The position numbers and the translations under genes are program-made. The notes beneath the pieces were generated by a model. The model did no database searches. It was not told the origin of the DNA and saw nothing but the letters and a program-made list of their open reading frames with translations. A stretch of 5,035 nucleotides of DNA. Origin: Acidithiobacillus sp. GTDB lineage: Bacteria > Pseudomonadota > Gammaproteobacteria > Acidithiobacillales > Acidithiobacillaceae. Within the stretch, counting starts at the first letter, position 1. Each line of letters starts with the position of its first letter. The stretch covers positions 1-5,035 of the forward strand of contig DAIAVG010000121.1 of NCBI GenBank assembly GCA_027445725.1, read 5' to 3'. This document shows, in pieces, positions 1 to 4,570 of the stretch.

Positions 1-388
1 CGTGGGCCTGCGGGAAGTAAATCTCTCGATCCGGCCCCTCCAATGCCCGCCAGTCCCGAATGCGGCGTTGCAAGGTCCGGAGATGGCCAGGCTCTACCTC
101 TCCCGGATGTAACCGCTGCATCTCCTCCAGCAAGGTCGTAGCCAACAAACCGGGGGCTTGCCGCAAAAGCGGTAAAATCTCACTTTGCCAGTAGGCCGCA
201 AAGGGATCCTTGCGCGTGCGCCAGGTCCGTGGCCCCCTCTGGGAGGGCAGAGCAGCCTCCCGCCTTTCTAATCGTCGCGCCGTGCGCACACTAATTCCCA
301 TCTTATTGGCAGCGGTCTCTTGCTGATACTGCCTGCGAAGTTCCTTGTATTTGTTCACCTGAATATCTCCCAACCACTTGCCGGGCAT
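1..388 (-). CDS. istA: IS21-family transposase IstA, N-terminal part (runs off left edge)
   Basis: This is the DDE transposase that cuts and joins the IS21-family element, normally together with the AAA+ helper IstB. The 129 visible residues start MPGKWLGDIQVNKYKELRRQ. They contain a helix-turn-helix at roughly 22-42 (QETAANKMGISVRTARRLER), the PRTWRTRKDPFAAYW segment around 53-67, and REIYFPQAH at the window edge. These features are typical of IstA before the catalytic core. The full protein is usually about 400-500 aa, so the catalytic domain and istB should lie to the left. The ATG at 386-388 is preceded by a strong AGGAGG 5 bp upstream (minus strand). The gene reads in the same direction as the genes it interrupts. 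There is no stop codon in the visible part. Confidence 0.85.
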   Translation of the reverse strand, partial: MPGKWLGDIQVNKYKELRRQYQQETAANKMGISVRTARRLERREAALPSQRGPRTWRTRKDPFAAYWQSEILPLLRQAPGLLATTLLEEMQRLHPGEVEPGHLRTLQRRIRDWRALEGPDREIYFPQAH

Positions 389-396
389 TGCGTCCT

Positions 397-410
397 CCTG
401 TCCTTACAGG
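397..410 (-). promoter_or_regulatory. Small hairpin overlapping the istA ribosome binding site
   Basis: CCTGT and ACAGG form a perfect 5-bp inverted repeat with a 4-nt loop. On the minus strand the downstream arm supplies the first bases of the ACAGGAGG ribosome binding site, 5 bp before the istA ATG. It could lower transposase translation, but the stem is short. Confidence 0.35.
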
Positions 411-463
411 TCAAGAACGCTACTTTATCCCTCACTCAGGCTCCTGCCCGGCGTCAGGTTTTA

Positions 464-483
464 CCGGCCAAGATAATTGTCGT
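464..483 (-). repeat. IS21-type terminal repeat, inner copy
   Basis: On the minus strand this 20-mer reads ACGACAATTATCTTGGCCGG. It matches the outer copy (487-506) at 17 of 20 positions, with a 23-bp period. Such repeated ends are transposase binding sites in IS21-family elements. Confidence 0.7.
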
Positions 484-486
484 CAG

Positions 487-506
487 CCGGACAAGGTAAT
501 TGTCGC
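487..506 (-). repeat. IS21-type terminal repeat, outer copy
   Basis: On the minus strand this reads GCGACAATTACCTTGTCCGG, 17 of 20 identical to 464-483. It lies just inside the proposed IS tip at about 512, immediately next to the broken DUF3987 gene. Confidence 0.7.
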
Positions 507-848
507 TTAGCAGTCGGCCATAGATGGCGACTTCTTTTTACTCGGCGGCGCGATGATTGCGCCCCAGAGATTCGGGACCACGATCCAGTCATCCAGCAGC
601 TTGGGCCTGACCCCGCATCTTGCCTCTATCAGTGCGCCAAGACTGACTATCAGGGAAATAGCGACAAATTCAGGCGGGGCCACTTTCCTGTGCGCGGCAT
701 CCCGAACATACCCGACCAGTGGTGCAGGCAGTAGCGCCTCCACATCCATCTGCGGTACAGGTGGAAGGTCTGAACCGATACGCTCCGGGGTGGGCCATTC
801 TGCGTCTGTAGCGGCGGCTTCCGCTTCATCATCCCATGAGCGCGTCAT
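507..848 (-). pseudogene. DUF3987 helicase/primase-like protein, N-terminal fragment cut by the IS21-family element
   Basis: This is the N-terminal ~110 residues of a DUF3987 protein, a family found beside primase-like proteins in phages, plasmids and integrated elements and thought to be a replicative helicase/primase-like ATPase. The visible family core is WPTPERIGSDLPPVPQMDVE (18-37), then the VRDAAHRKVAPPEFVAISL stretch and RPKLLDDWIVVPNLWGAIIA (81-100). The Walker A-like PPSKKKSPSM follows at 101-110. Family members are usually several hundred residues long, so the ATPase core is missing. The last codons (TGC TAA) come from the tip of the IS, which supplies the stop. The ATG overlaps the upstream stop as ATGA (845-848) and has GGAGGT 5 bp before it, indicating translational coupling. 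The rest of the gene probably lies beyond the IS, left of the window. Confidence 0.85.
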
Positions 849-1339
849 TGGACACCTCCAGCAGCTTGGAGTGCATCGCTGATGCGTTGCTCAGCCAGCG
901 CCAGCCGATCCAATGATTCAACATCCATTTCCTGCCCAGAATTGACGGTCTCGATAATCAAACGGGCAACTAAAGTTTCGTGGGCAATGCCCTGTAGTGC
1001 GTCCCTATAATCGAAAGGGCGACGCATTGGCCCGGTGCCATGCTGGTGCAGGCTTCGGCAGTCTCCGGGGAATAAATCGCCCAGGTTCAGGCCCAGAGCG
1101 GCAACAATCTCAAAGGCTCCGCACCCTGCCCAGCATTTCAGTAAAACCTTGTGATCTTCTGCCTCACGGATAGAAAGCAATGGCCGCTTGTCATCGTGAG
1201 CCGGGCATCGTGCAATCCATTTATCTGGTGCCGTGCGCTTTACGCGGTCCAGACGGTGCAGGACTCGATCTATCGGGGTATCATGAGGACGTGCGTTGTC
1301 GTATGCCGTCCTTGCCGGGCGGCTTTTTTGTGTCTGCAT
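845..1339 (-). CDS. CHC2 zinc-finger primase-like protein
   Basis: A small (164 aa) protein resembling the zinc-binding domain of bacterial primases, of the kind encoded beside DUF3987 helicases in mobile elements. The domain spans roughly residues 24-90. After DRVLHRLDRVKRTAPDKW comes WIARCPAHDD with C45 and H48, then LLKCWAGCG with C69 and C73, followed by FEIVAALGLNLGDLFP. The Cys/His set fits a CHC2-type zinc ribbon expected to contact single-stranded template DNA. The C-terminal ~70 residues are helical-looking and not recognised. No Toprim catalytic domain is present, so catalysis would have to come from a partner, plausibly the DUF3987 protein whose ATG overlaps this stop by 4 bp. The start is 2 bp after the stop of the HTH gene and has GGAGGG upstream. 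The three genes look like one translationally coupled operon. Confidence 0.8.
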   Translation of the reverse strand: MQTQKSRPARTAYDNARPHDTPIDRVLHRLDRVKRTAPDKWIARCPAHDDKRPLLSIREAEDHKVLLKCWAGCGAFEIVAALGLNLGDLFPGDCRSLHQHGTGPMRRPFDYRDALQGIAHETLVARLIIETVNSGQEMDVESLDRLALAEQRISDALQAAGGVQ

Positions 1340-1341
1340 GG

Positions 1342-1602
1342 TCAGCCCTCCGCGCCAGTGCGACGTTTAGCGATCCAGGCGGCCAAGTCAGCCACGCGGT
1401 AACGGACCAGGCGGCCAACTTTTATATAAGGGAGCGCATACCGGCCAGTCGTGCGCCAGTTGGTCAAGGTGGAGACTTTGACGCCCAGCACTTCGGCAGT
1501 GCGCTTTTCGTCAATCTGGGTTGGGATGGCTTCGGGCGGATAGCCCAAGGTGCGGCCAATCTCCGCGACAATCGGGGCTACTGATTCAGTATTGCTCTGC
1601 AT
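1342..1602 (-). CDS. AlpA/excisionase-like helix-turn-helix DNA-binding protein
   Basis: An 86-aa protein with an HTH_17-type winged helix-turn-helix. The recognition unit is about residues 30-50 (IDEKRTAEVLGVKVSTLTNWR). It is followed by a wing, YIKVGRLVRYRVADLAAWIA (59-78), the standard 'K.G..vry...dl..wl' signature. Members act as recombination directionality factors or as transcription activators/repressors of integrase and replication genes in prophages and P4-like elements. It heads the replication module (HTH, CHC2, DUF3987) and sits directly downstream of an intergenic region full of repeats that could be its operators. The ATG at 1600-1602 has GAGG about 9 bp upstream, inside the arm of an inverted repeat. 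Which role it has (Xis or regulator) cannot be decided from sequence alone. Confidence 0.8.
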   Translation of the reverse strand: MQSNTESVAPIVAEIGRTLGYPPEAIPTQIDEKRTAEVLGVKVSTLTNWRTTGRYALPYIKVGRLVRYRVADLAAWIAKRRTGAEG

Positions 1603-1609
1603 GGGTGTT

Positions 1610-1636
1610 GCCTCACATTCAGCGATAACGTGAGGC
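1610..1636 (-). promoter_or_regulatory. Inverted repeat masking the ribosome binding site of the HTH gene
   Basis: GCCTCAC (1610-1616) and GTGAGGC (1630-1636) are perfect complements with a 13-nt loop. In the minus-strand transcript the downstream arm carries the GAGG that would serve as Shine-Dalgarno for the ATG at 1602. It could be an RNA switch on translation or a dyad DNA operator. Confidence 0.5.
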
Positions 1637-1670
1637 CATGATGCGGGGGTTTTTCTGGGAAGCCGGGGAA

Positions 1671-1705
1671 ATGCAAAATGCAGATTGCAATTGCAGAAAA
1701 TGCAG
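1671..1705. repeat. Iteron-like cluster of WTGCA motifs
   Basis: Five copies of ATGCA or TTGCA start at 1671, 1678, 1685, 1691 and 1700. Two of them belong to an exact 9-bp direct repeat, AAAATGCAG (1675-1683 and 1697-1705), offset by 22 bp, about two helical turns. The perfect 10-bp palindrome TGCAATTGCA (1686-1695) sits midway between the two. The layout fits a multimeric DNA-binding site upstream of the HTH and primase-like genes. Confidence 0.5.
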
Positions 1706-1707
1706 GA

Positions 1708-1860
1708 CTATTTTCCGAACTTATCCCATGCGGCGCTGATTGCTTTTGCTACCGTCGTAGGCTCGCGATCCACTAGCTTGGTTTCCTTTATTGCCTCCGC
1801 AATCTGTGCGGCGTTGGGGTTATCTCCGTGTTTGTAGCCAGGGGCTTTACTGGCGATGAT
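1708..1860 (-). pseudogene. Severed in-frame C-terminal part of the mobile-element hypothetical protein
   Basis: Directly after the TAG at 1861-1863 the same frame stays open for 50 codons, beginning IIASKAPGYKHGDNPNAAQI and ending ISAAWDKFGK before TAG at 1708-1710. The content (GYK.GD.PNAAQIAEAI, then REPTTVAKAISAAWD) resembles the C-terminal region I recall in related mobile-element proteins. There a short 'I..DL...G...d..T..K.l..A' domain follows a 'LI..mA' segment. The two pieces therefore look like one ancestral protein of 260 codons (from the start at 2490) split by a single nonsense codon. No good independent start lies in the fragment, so alone it is probably not translated. Confidence 0.65.
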
Positions 1861-2490
1861 CTACGCCATAGCTGCAATCATGGCCTGATATTTTTCCTTC
1901 TCTTTAGTGCCCAGAATATCCTCTTTAGCGGCCTTCTGCGCGGCTTCGTGCTGGCGCTCTATGCGGTGGATTTCGGAAGTGGGGATGACGAGTTCTGAAA
2001 TGTAAATGGGGACAGTAGCCCGGAAGTGGTAAGGGGTAACGGCTCGGAGCCGATGGGAATAACCAGGTAACGGCGAATTATTAGCAGCTTCTCCAATTCG
2101 GCTATTTTCTTCAATGTGGTTAAGCGTCATATCTATACGGTCAAAACATGGATGAAGGATCATGCCATCACTAATAGCAGCGTGCTGACCGATACTGCGG
2201 TTATCTAGCAGCGCCAGGCCATGCGGCATTATGTCGTTTTTATCGTCACCCGTGCCGCCCCTTTTCCAAATGTGTAGACGCTCCAAAATCTCAAAGCCTT
2301 CTGTTTCTTCCCATGGAGATTTAATTCTTGCCCCAGAATCATGGTAGAGGCTTAATCCTGTAGCAATCGGCCATGCTAAAATCAGCTTTCTCTCTGCCCC
2401 CAGCCTAAACAGCACGTCCTCCGAGACTCTCCACCTCTCCGTCACTTCTGCCAGCGTGTAAAAATCCGGCTCCGGTAACTGTATAGCCAT
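1861..2490 (-). CDS. Mobile-element hypothetical protein with N-terminal HTH-like segment, shortened by an amber stop
   Basis: I do not recognise a named function. The N-terminus (FYTLAEVTERWRVSEDVLFRLG, about residues 10-31) looks like the HTH start of MerR/excisionase-type domains and is shared by uncharacterised proteins of proteobacterial prophages and islands. The middle is divergent and noticeably AT-richer than its neighbours. The end (EIHRIERQHEAAQKAAKEDILGTKEKEKY) looks like a charged helix. I chose ATG 2488-2490 (MAIQLPEPDFYT) because GGGAG lies 9 bp upstream. The ATG at 2515-2517 adds nine residues but has no ribosome binding site. The frame stops at TAG 1861-1863, but family-like sequence continues in frame to 1708, so this is either a truncated protein or the upstream part of a readthrough product. 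Confidence 0.65.
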   Translation of the reverse strand: MAIQLPEPDFYTLAEVTERWRVSEDVLFRLGAERKLILAWPIATGLSLYHDSGARIKSPWEETEGFEILERLHIWKRGGTGDDKNDIMPHGLALLDNRSIGQHAAISDGMILHPCFDRIDMTLNHIEENSRIGEAANNSPLPGYSHRLRAVTPYHFRATVPIYISELVIPTSEIHRIERQHEAAQKAAKEDILGTKEKEKYQAMIAAMA

Positions 2491-2528
2491 AACATCGCGC
2501 TCCCTATCTGCGCCCATTCAAAATAGGT

Positions 2529-2586
2529 GCCGATTCCAGCGGGAGAAGGGTTTTCCCGTTTTCGCCCCGTCGGGCTATGAATCGGC
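2529..2586. promoter_or_regulatory. Structured intergenic element (potential three-way junction)
   Basis: In the 77-bp gap between DUF2442 and the next gene, GCCGATTC (2529-2536) and GAATCGGC (2579-2586) form perfect 8-bp outer arms. Two smaller dyads nest inside: CGGGA/TCCCG (2540-2544/2554-2558) and GCCC/GGGC (2564-2567/2572-2575, 4-nt loop). Folded, this gives a closed stem with two internal hairpins. No T-run directly follows on the minus strand, so a classical terminator is not favoured. An RNA attenuator, a processing site or a protein-binding DNA structure are possible. Confidence 0.5.
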
Positions 2587-2594
2587 GGTGAAAC

Positions 2595-2849
2595 TTATGC
2601 CGCGTGTCCTTGCTGGCGCTGTAACAGGTCCAGCAGGTATTCGGGTGCCAGGTCTGCGCCGTTGGGCCATGTCACGGTATGGAACAGACTGTGGACTTCT
2701 ACCCGGCTGAACAGGTCATCATCCCGTAATGCGTCGAATACCGGGCCTGTAAGTTCACGGGACAGGTCTATATTGCCCTCCTGCCCGGTGCTGAATCGGA
2801 CGTGTAAACGATAGCCGGGCAATGCTTTTGCTTCGGTGATATGTAGCAT
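2595..2849 (-). CDS. DUF2442 domain protein
   Basis: An 84-aa protein covering a whole DUF2442 domain. The features are ITEAKALPGYRLHVRFSTGQ (4-23), then the ELTGPVFDALRDDDLFSRVEV segment and TWPNGADLAPEYLLDLL (60-76), matching the usual 'W.nGaDl.Pe.Ll' end. DUF2442 proteins are small, cytosolic and commonly encoded next to DUF4160. The pair is often regarded as a possible toxin-antitoxin or stabilisation module, but biochemical function is unsettled. The ATG is 5 bp after the DUF4160 stop, and GGAG, overlapping the end of that gene, lies 8 bp upstream, so translation is coupled. It probably shares the integrase transcript. No truncation is seen. Confidence 0.85.
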   Translation of the reverse strand: MLHITEAKALPGYRLHVRFSTGQEGNIDLSRELTGPVFDALRDDDLFSRVEVHSLFHTVTWPNGADLAPEYLLDLLQRQQGHAA

Positions 2850-2854
2850 GGTGA

Positions 2855-3112
2855 TTACTCCAAAGGTTCAATAGGGTTAATGGGTTCCTTCCGGCTGGCG
2901 TGTTCCCAATTGGCGGCCAGTTCGTCCAGGTGCCTTGTGCGCCAGTCCTCCACCATTTGCAGAGCGCGGCGCGGCAGGATTCCGGCTAATAGGGTGCCGT
3001 CCAGTCCGATCTCGGCCTCCTGCCCTGCATAGTAAGCATGGAAGTGGGGCGGCAGGTGGTCACGCCAGAACATCGCCAGGACGATACCGTAAAAGCGGCT
3101 GATCTCAGGCAT
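2855..3112 (-). CDS. DUF4160 domain protein
   Basis: An 85-aa protein that is a complete DUF4160 domain: MPEISRFYGIVLAMFWRDHL, then PPHFHAYY (21-28, the conserved P-P-H-F-H core), a short strand region, LPRRALQMVEDWRTRHLDEL (46-65) and NWEHASRKEPINPIEPLE. Length and motif order are standard for the family. Function is unknown. It recurs next to DUF2442 as a two-gene unit suspected of toxin-antitoxin behaviour, and which partner would be toxic is unclear. Its ATG lies inside the end of the integrase gene (8-bp overlap, ATGCCTGA) without a strong ribosome binding site, so expression probably depends on translation of the integrase. Confidence 0.88.
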   Translation of the reverse strand: MPEISRFYGIVLAMFWRDHLPPHFHAYYAGQEAEIGLDGTLLAGILPRRALQMVEDWRTRHLDELAANWEHASRKEPINPIEPLE

Positions 3113-4313
3113 GGGCTTTCTTCTTCATCGGCACAACCTCAGCAGGCTTTTTAAACCCTCCAGCCACCAGAATGGCATCGGTGCCCTTTTGCCAGGCATC
3201 GTCCACCGGGTCTTGCGCCAGCCTTGCATAGACGGCGGTGGTTTGCTGGGAATGGTGTCCTAGTCCCTTACCAATAACGGCCAGAGATACCCCGGCGTCG
3301 ATCTGGAAACTTGCCAGGGTCCGGCGCAAGTCGTGAATACGCAAGTCCTCGATGCCTGCCCGTTCCAGCAATCGCACCCAGCCCTTTTTAGGCTCTACAA
3401 GGTGCCCTGTCTTGCCTGAACTGGGAAACACCCATCCTTGCGCCCCTGTAGCCTCTGCGCGGGCCTGTAGCACCTCTATGGCGGCACTGCTCAAGGGTAC
3501 GGTGATGTTATCCTTGGCCTTCGCCTTGGAGCCGGGGATGGTCCACATTCGGCGCTCCAGATTGATCTCTGCCCAGGTCATCGCCAGCACATTGGAGCGA
3601 CGCGCCCCGGTCAGCAGAGAGAGCATGACGTAATCGCGTATATCGGGATTTTCCTCAGCGGTCAGGGCTTCAAAGAACCGCGGCATCTCATCCGGGTGCA
3701 GGCGACGATCCCGGCTTTCTTCCCGGTGCATCTTTAGCCCGGCTGCGGGATTGCTCAGGTTGGGTATATCCAGCGTCTTGATACCGAAATTGAACACGGC
3801 GCGGGTGAGGGCTAATACACGGTTAGCCTGATAGATACCGGACGCGGTGCCGATCTTCCGGTGTAGCGTGCGGATATGCTGGCGCTCAATGTCGGATAGC
3901 TTCTTCTTGGCGATGCCTTGCAGGTGCAGACGATAGTTGCGCTCATCGTTGCCCAGGCTCTTTTTACCCTTGGCCTTGCAGTCCTTCACCCACTCGCTGA
4001 ACAGGTCAGAGAATGTCATCTCCGCCTTCCTGATACGCTTCTGCTCGGCGGGGTTGGTGCCACGCGCAATGTCGTTGATGATCTCGGCAGCGCGGGTGCG
4101 GGCGGTTTCGATGGTCACGGCGGCGGCATCGCCTATGCGTACCCACTCCACTTTGCCCTTCACCCTTCGGACGCAATAGAACGCCTTGGCTCCGGCTGGT
4201 GTAACGCGGATGCACAAGCCCTTCTGCCCTTCGTCGTAGACGGTGATCCGTTTGCCGGGGACAGGCTCCAGCGCCGCTATGCGGGCCTTGGTGAACTGCA
4301 TCTTGTTGGGCAT
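3105..4313 (-). CDS. int: Tyrosine recombinase/integrase, DUF4102 type
   Basis: A complete 402-aa phage/island integrase that inserts and excises the element at a tRNA 3' end. The N-terminal arm-binding DUF4102 domain covers about 5-95 (KARIAALEPVPGKRITVYDE; GLCIRVTPAGAKAFY). The core-binding SAM-like domain covers about 98-185 (TFSDLFSEWVKDCKAKGKKS). The catalytic domain runs from about 203. Catalytic residues are all visible: R238 in LLTGARRSN, a lysine in GSKAKAKDN (264 or 266), H327 and R330 in HDLRR, H353 in GLGHHS and the nucleophile Y362 in TTAVYAR. The ATG at 4313 has GGGAG 6 bp upstream. The gene starts about 150 bp from the tRNA fragment and reads away from it. It is the first gene of a probable int-DUF4160-DUF2442 operon. 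Nothing suggests inactivation. Confidence 0.95.
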   Translation of the reverse strand: MPNKMQFTKARIAALEPVPGKRITVYDEGQKGLCIRVTPAGAKAFYCVRRVKGKVEWVRIGDAAAVTIETARTRAAEIINDIARGTNPAEQKRIRKAEMTFSDLFSEWVKDCKAKGKKSLGNDERNYRLHLQGIAKKKLSDIERQHIRTLHRKIGTASGIYQANRVLALTRAVFNFGIKTLDIPNLSNPAAGLKMHREESRDRRLHPDEMPRFFEALTAEENPDIRDYVMLSLLTGARRSNVLAMTWAEINLERRMWTIPGSKAKAKDNITVPLSSAAIEVLQARAEATGAQGWVFPSSGKTGHLVEPKKGWVRLLERAGIEDLRIHDLRRTLASFQIDAGVSLAVIGKGLGHHSQQTTAVYARLAQDPVDDAWQKGTDAILVAGGFKKPAEVVPMKKKAHA

Positions 4314-4343
4314 GGCGTGCTCCCTTTGGACCTTGAGACTCCA

Positions 4344-4358
4344 GTTAGCCGGGCTAAC
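4344..4358. promoter_or_regulatory. 15-bp palindrome in the int leader
   Basis: GTTAGCC and GGCTAAC are perfect complements around a single G. It lies between the int promoter and the int start, about 30 bp downstream of the expected transcription start. It could be a repressor operator or an RNA hairpin in the leader. Confidence 0.4.
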
Positions 4359-4365
4359 ACATTTC

Positions 4366-4435
4366 CGGTAAATCGGTGAATATCGGTAAAGGTAGTATCT
4401 GCATAAGTGTTTGATTCGTCAAGAATGGTAAAGGT
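4366..4435. repeat. YGGTRAA repeats, candidate arm-type Int sites
   Basis: Related heptamers occur at 4366 (CGGTAAA), 4374 (CGGTGAA), 4384 (CGGTAAA) and 4426 (TGGTAAA), all in the same orientation. Two of them extend to an exact 9-bp repeat GGTAAAGGT at 4385-4393 and 4427-4435, 42 bp apart (four helical turns). The position between int and the att core is where arm-type binding sites of this integrase class are expected. Confidence 0.5.
4394..4422 (-). promoter_or_regulatory. Sigma70-like promoter of int
   Basis: On the minus strand TTGACG (4417-4422) and GATACT (4394-4399) are separated by exactly 17 bp, giving 5/6 and 4/6 consensus matches. Transcription would start at about 4387, leaving a leader of about 74 nt before the int ATG. 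The promoter is bracketed by the two GGTAAAGGT repeats. Confidence 0.6.
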
Positions 4436-4465
4436 GGATAAATGCCCAAAAATGCCGGGCTTTGA

Positions 4466-4512
4466 GACTCTTAATCAGCGGGTCGTGGGTTCGATCCTCT
4501 CACAACAAACCA
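4466..4512 (+). other. att site: 3' part of a tRNA-Lys(CTT) gene
   Basis: The sequence matches the tRNA consensus from about position 30 to the CCA end: anticodon loop CTCTTAA (4468-4474, anticodon CTT), a 5-nt variable region, T-loop TTCGATC (4490-4496), acceptor 3' strand ACAACAA (4502-4508), discriminator A and CCA at 4510-4512. Spacing is exactly canonical. Upstream there is no D-arm and no TTGTTGT acceptor strand, so the 5' half is absent. A tRNA 3' end next to a tyrosine integrase is the usual attachment core. By this reading the intact tRNA should lie at the far (left) end of the element. The T-stem has one T-T mismatch (4486/4500) and a G-T pair. Confidence 0.75.
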
Positions 4513-4570
4513 ATTAAAACAATGTGTTAGGATTCTGCCTAGGCCATTTTCATTGCCACATTGATTTTTT

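Larger units (their letters stand above)
1..512 (-). mobile_element. IS21-family insertion sequence, istA-side end (partial)
   Basis: One end of an IS21-family element, reading leftwards and running off the window. It is recognised from the IstA N-terminus inside it and from two near-identical 20-bp repeats spaced 23 bp apart near its outer end, a hallmark of the multiple terminal transposase sites in this family. The outer boundary is placed at about 512, where the minus strand starts TGCTAAGCGACAATTACC. There the homology of the interrupted DUF3987 gene stops. The exact tip and the target duplication cannot be fixed without the other end. Confidence 0.8.
1603..1707. promoter_or_regulatory. 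Control region upstream of the replication module
   Basis: A 105-bp gap between the end of the extended upstream frame (TAG at 1708) and the HTH gene. It holds an array of ATGCA/TTGCA pentamers (1671-1704) and a perfect 7-bp inverted repeat (1610-1616/1630-1636), described separately. I could not identify a convincing -35/-10 pair on the minus strand. Confidence 0.5.

Noticed and set aside
553..882. Plus-strand open frame opposite the DUF3987 fragment
   Set aside because: The minus-strand frame has clear DUF3987 motifs; this one is low-complexity Ser/Ala-rich shadow sequence.
1180..1584. Plus-strand open frame over the HTH and CHC2 genes
   Set aside because: It is antisense to two recognisable, coupled genes, with no recognisable motif and no ribosome binding site.
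1671..1705. CRISPR-like array
   Set aside because: Repeats are 5-9 bp with spacers of a few bases and internal symmetry. There are no cas genes, so protein-binding sites fit better.
1861..1863. Recoding as selenocysteine or pyrrolysine
   Set aside because: The codon is TAG, so selenocysteine (TGA) is excluded. Pyrrolysine is not expected in this kind of bacterium and no insertion signal can be shown. A nonsense mutation is the simpler reading.
3918..4379. Long plus-strand open frame opposite int
   Set aside because: It lies wholly antisense to the well-conserved integrase and its leader, shows no domain, and arises from GC-rich codon bias.
4444..4460. GCCC/GGGC with TTT as a terminator
   Set aside because: The stem is only 4 bp with a 9-nt loop and three T residues; too weak, and no gene ends just before it.
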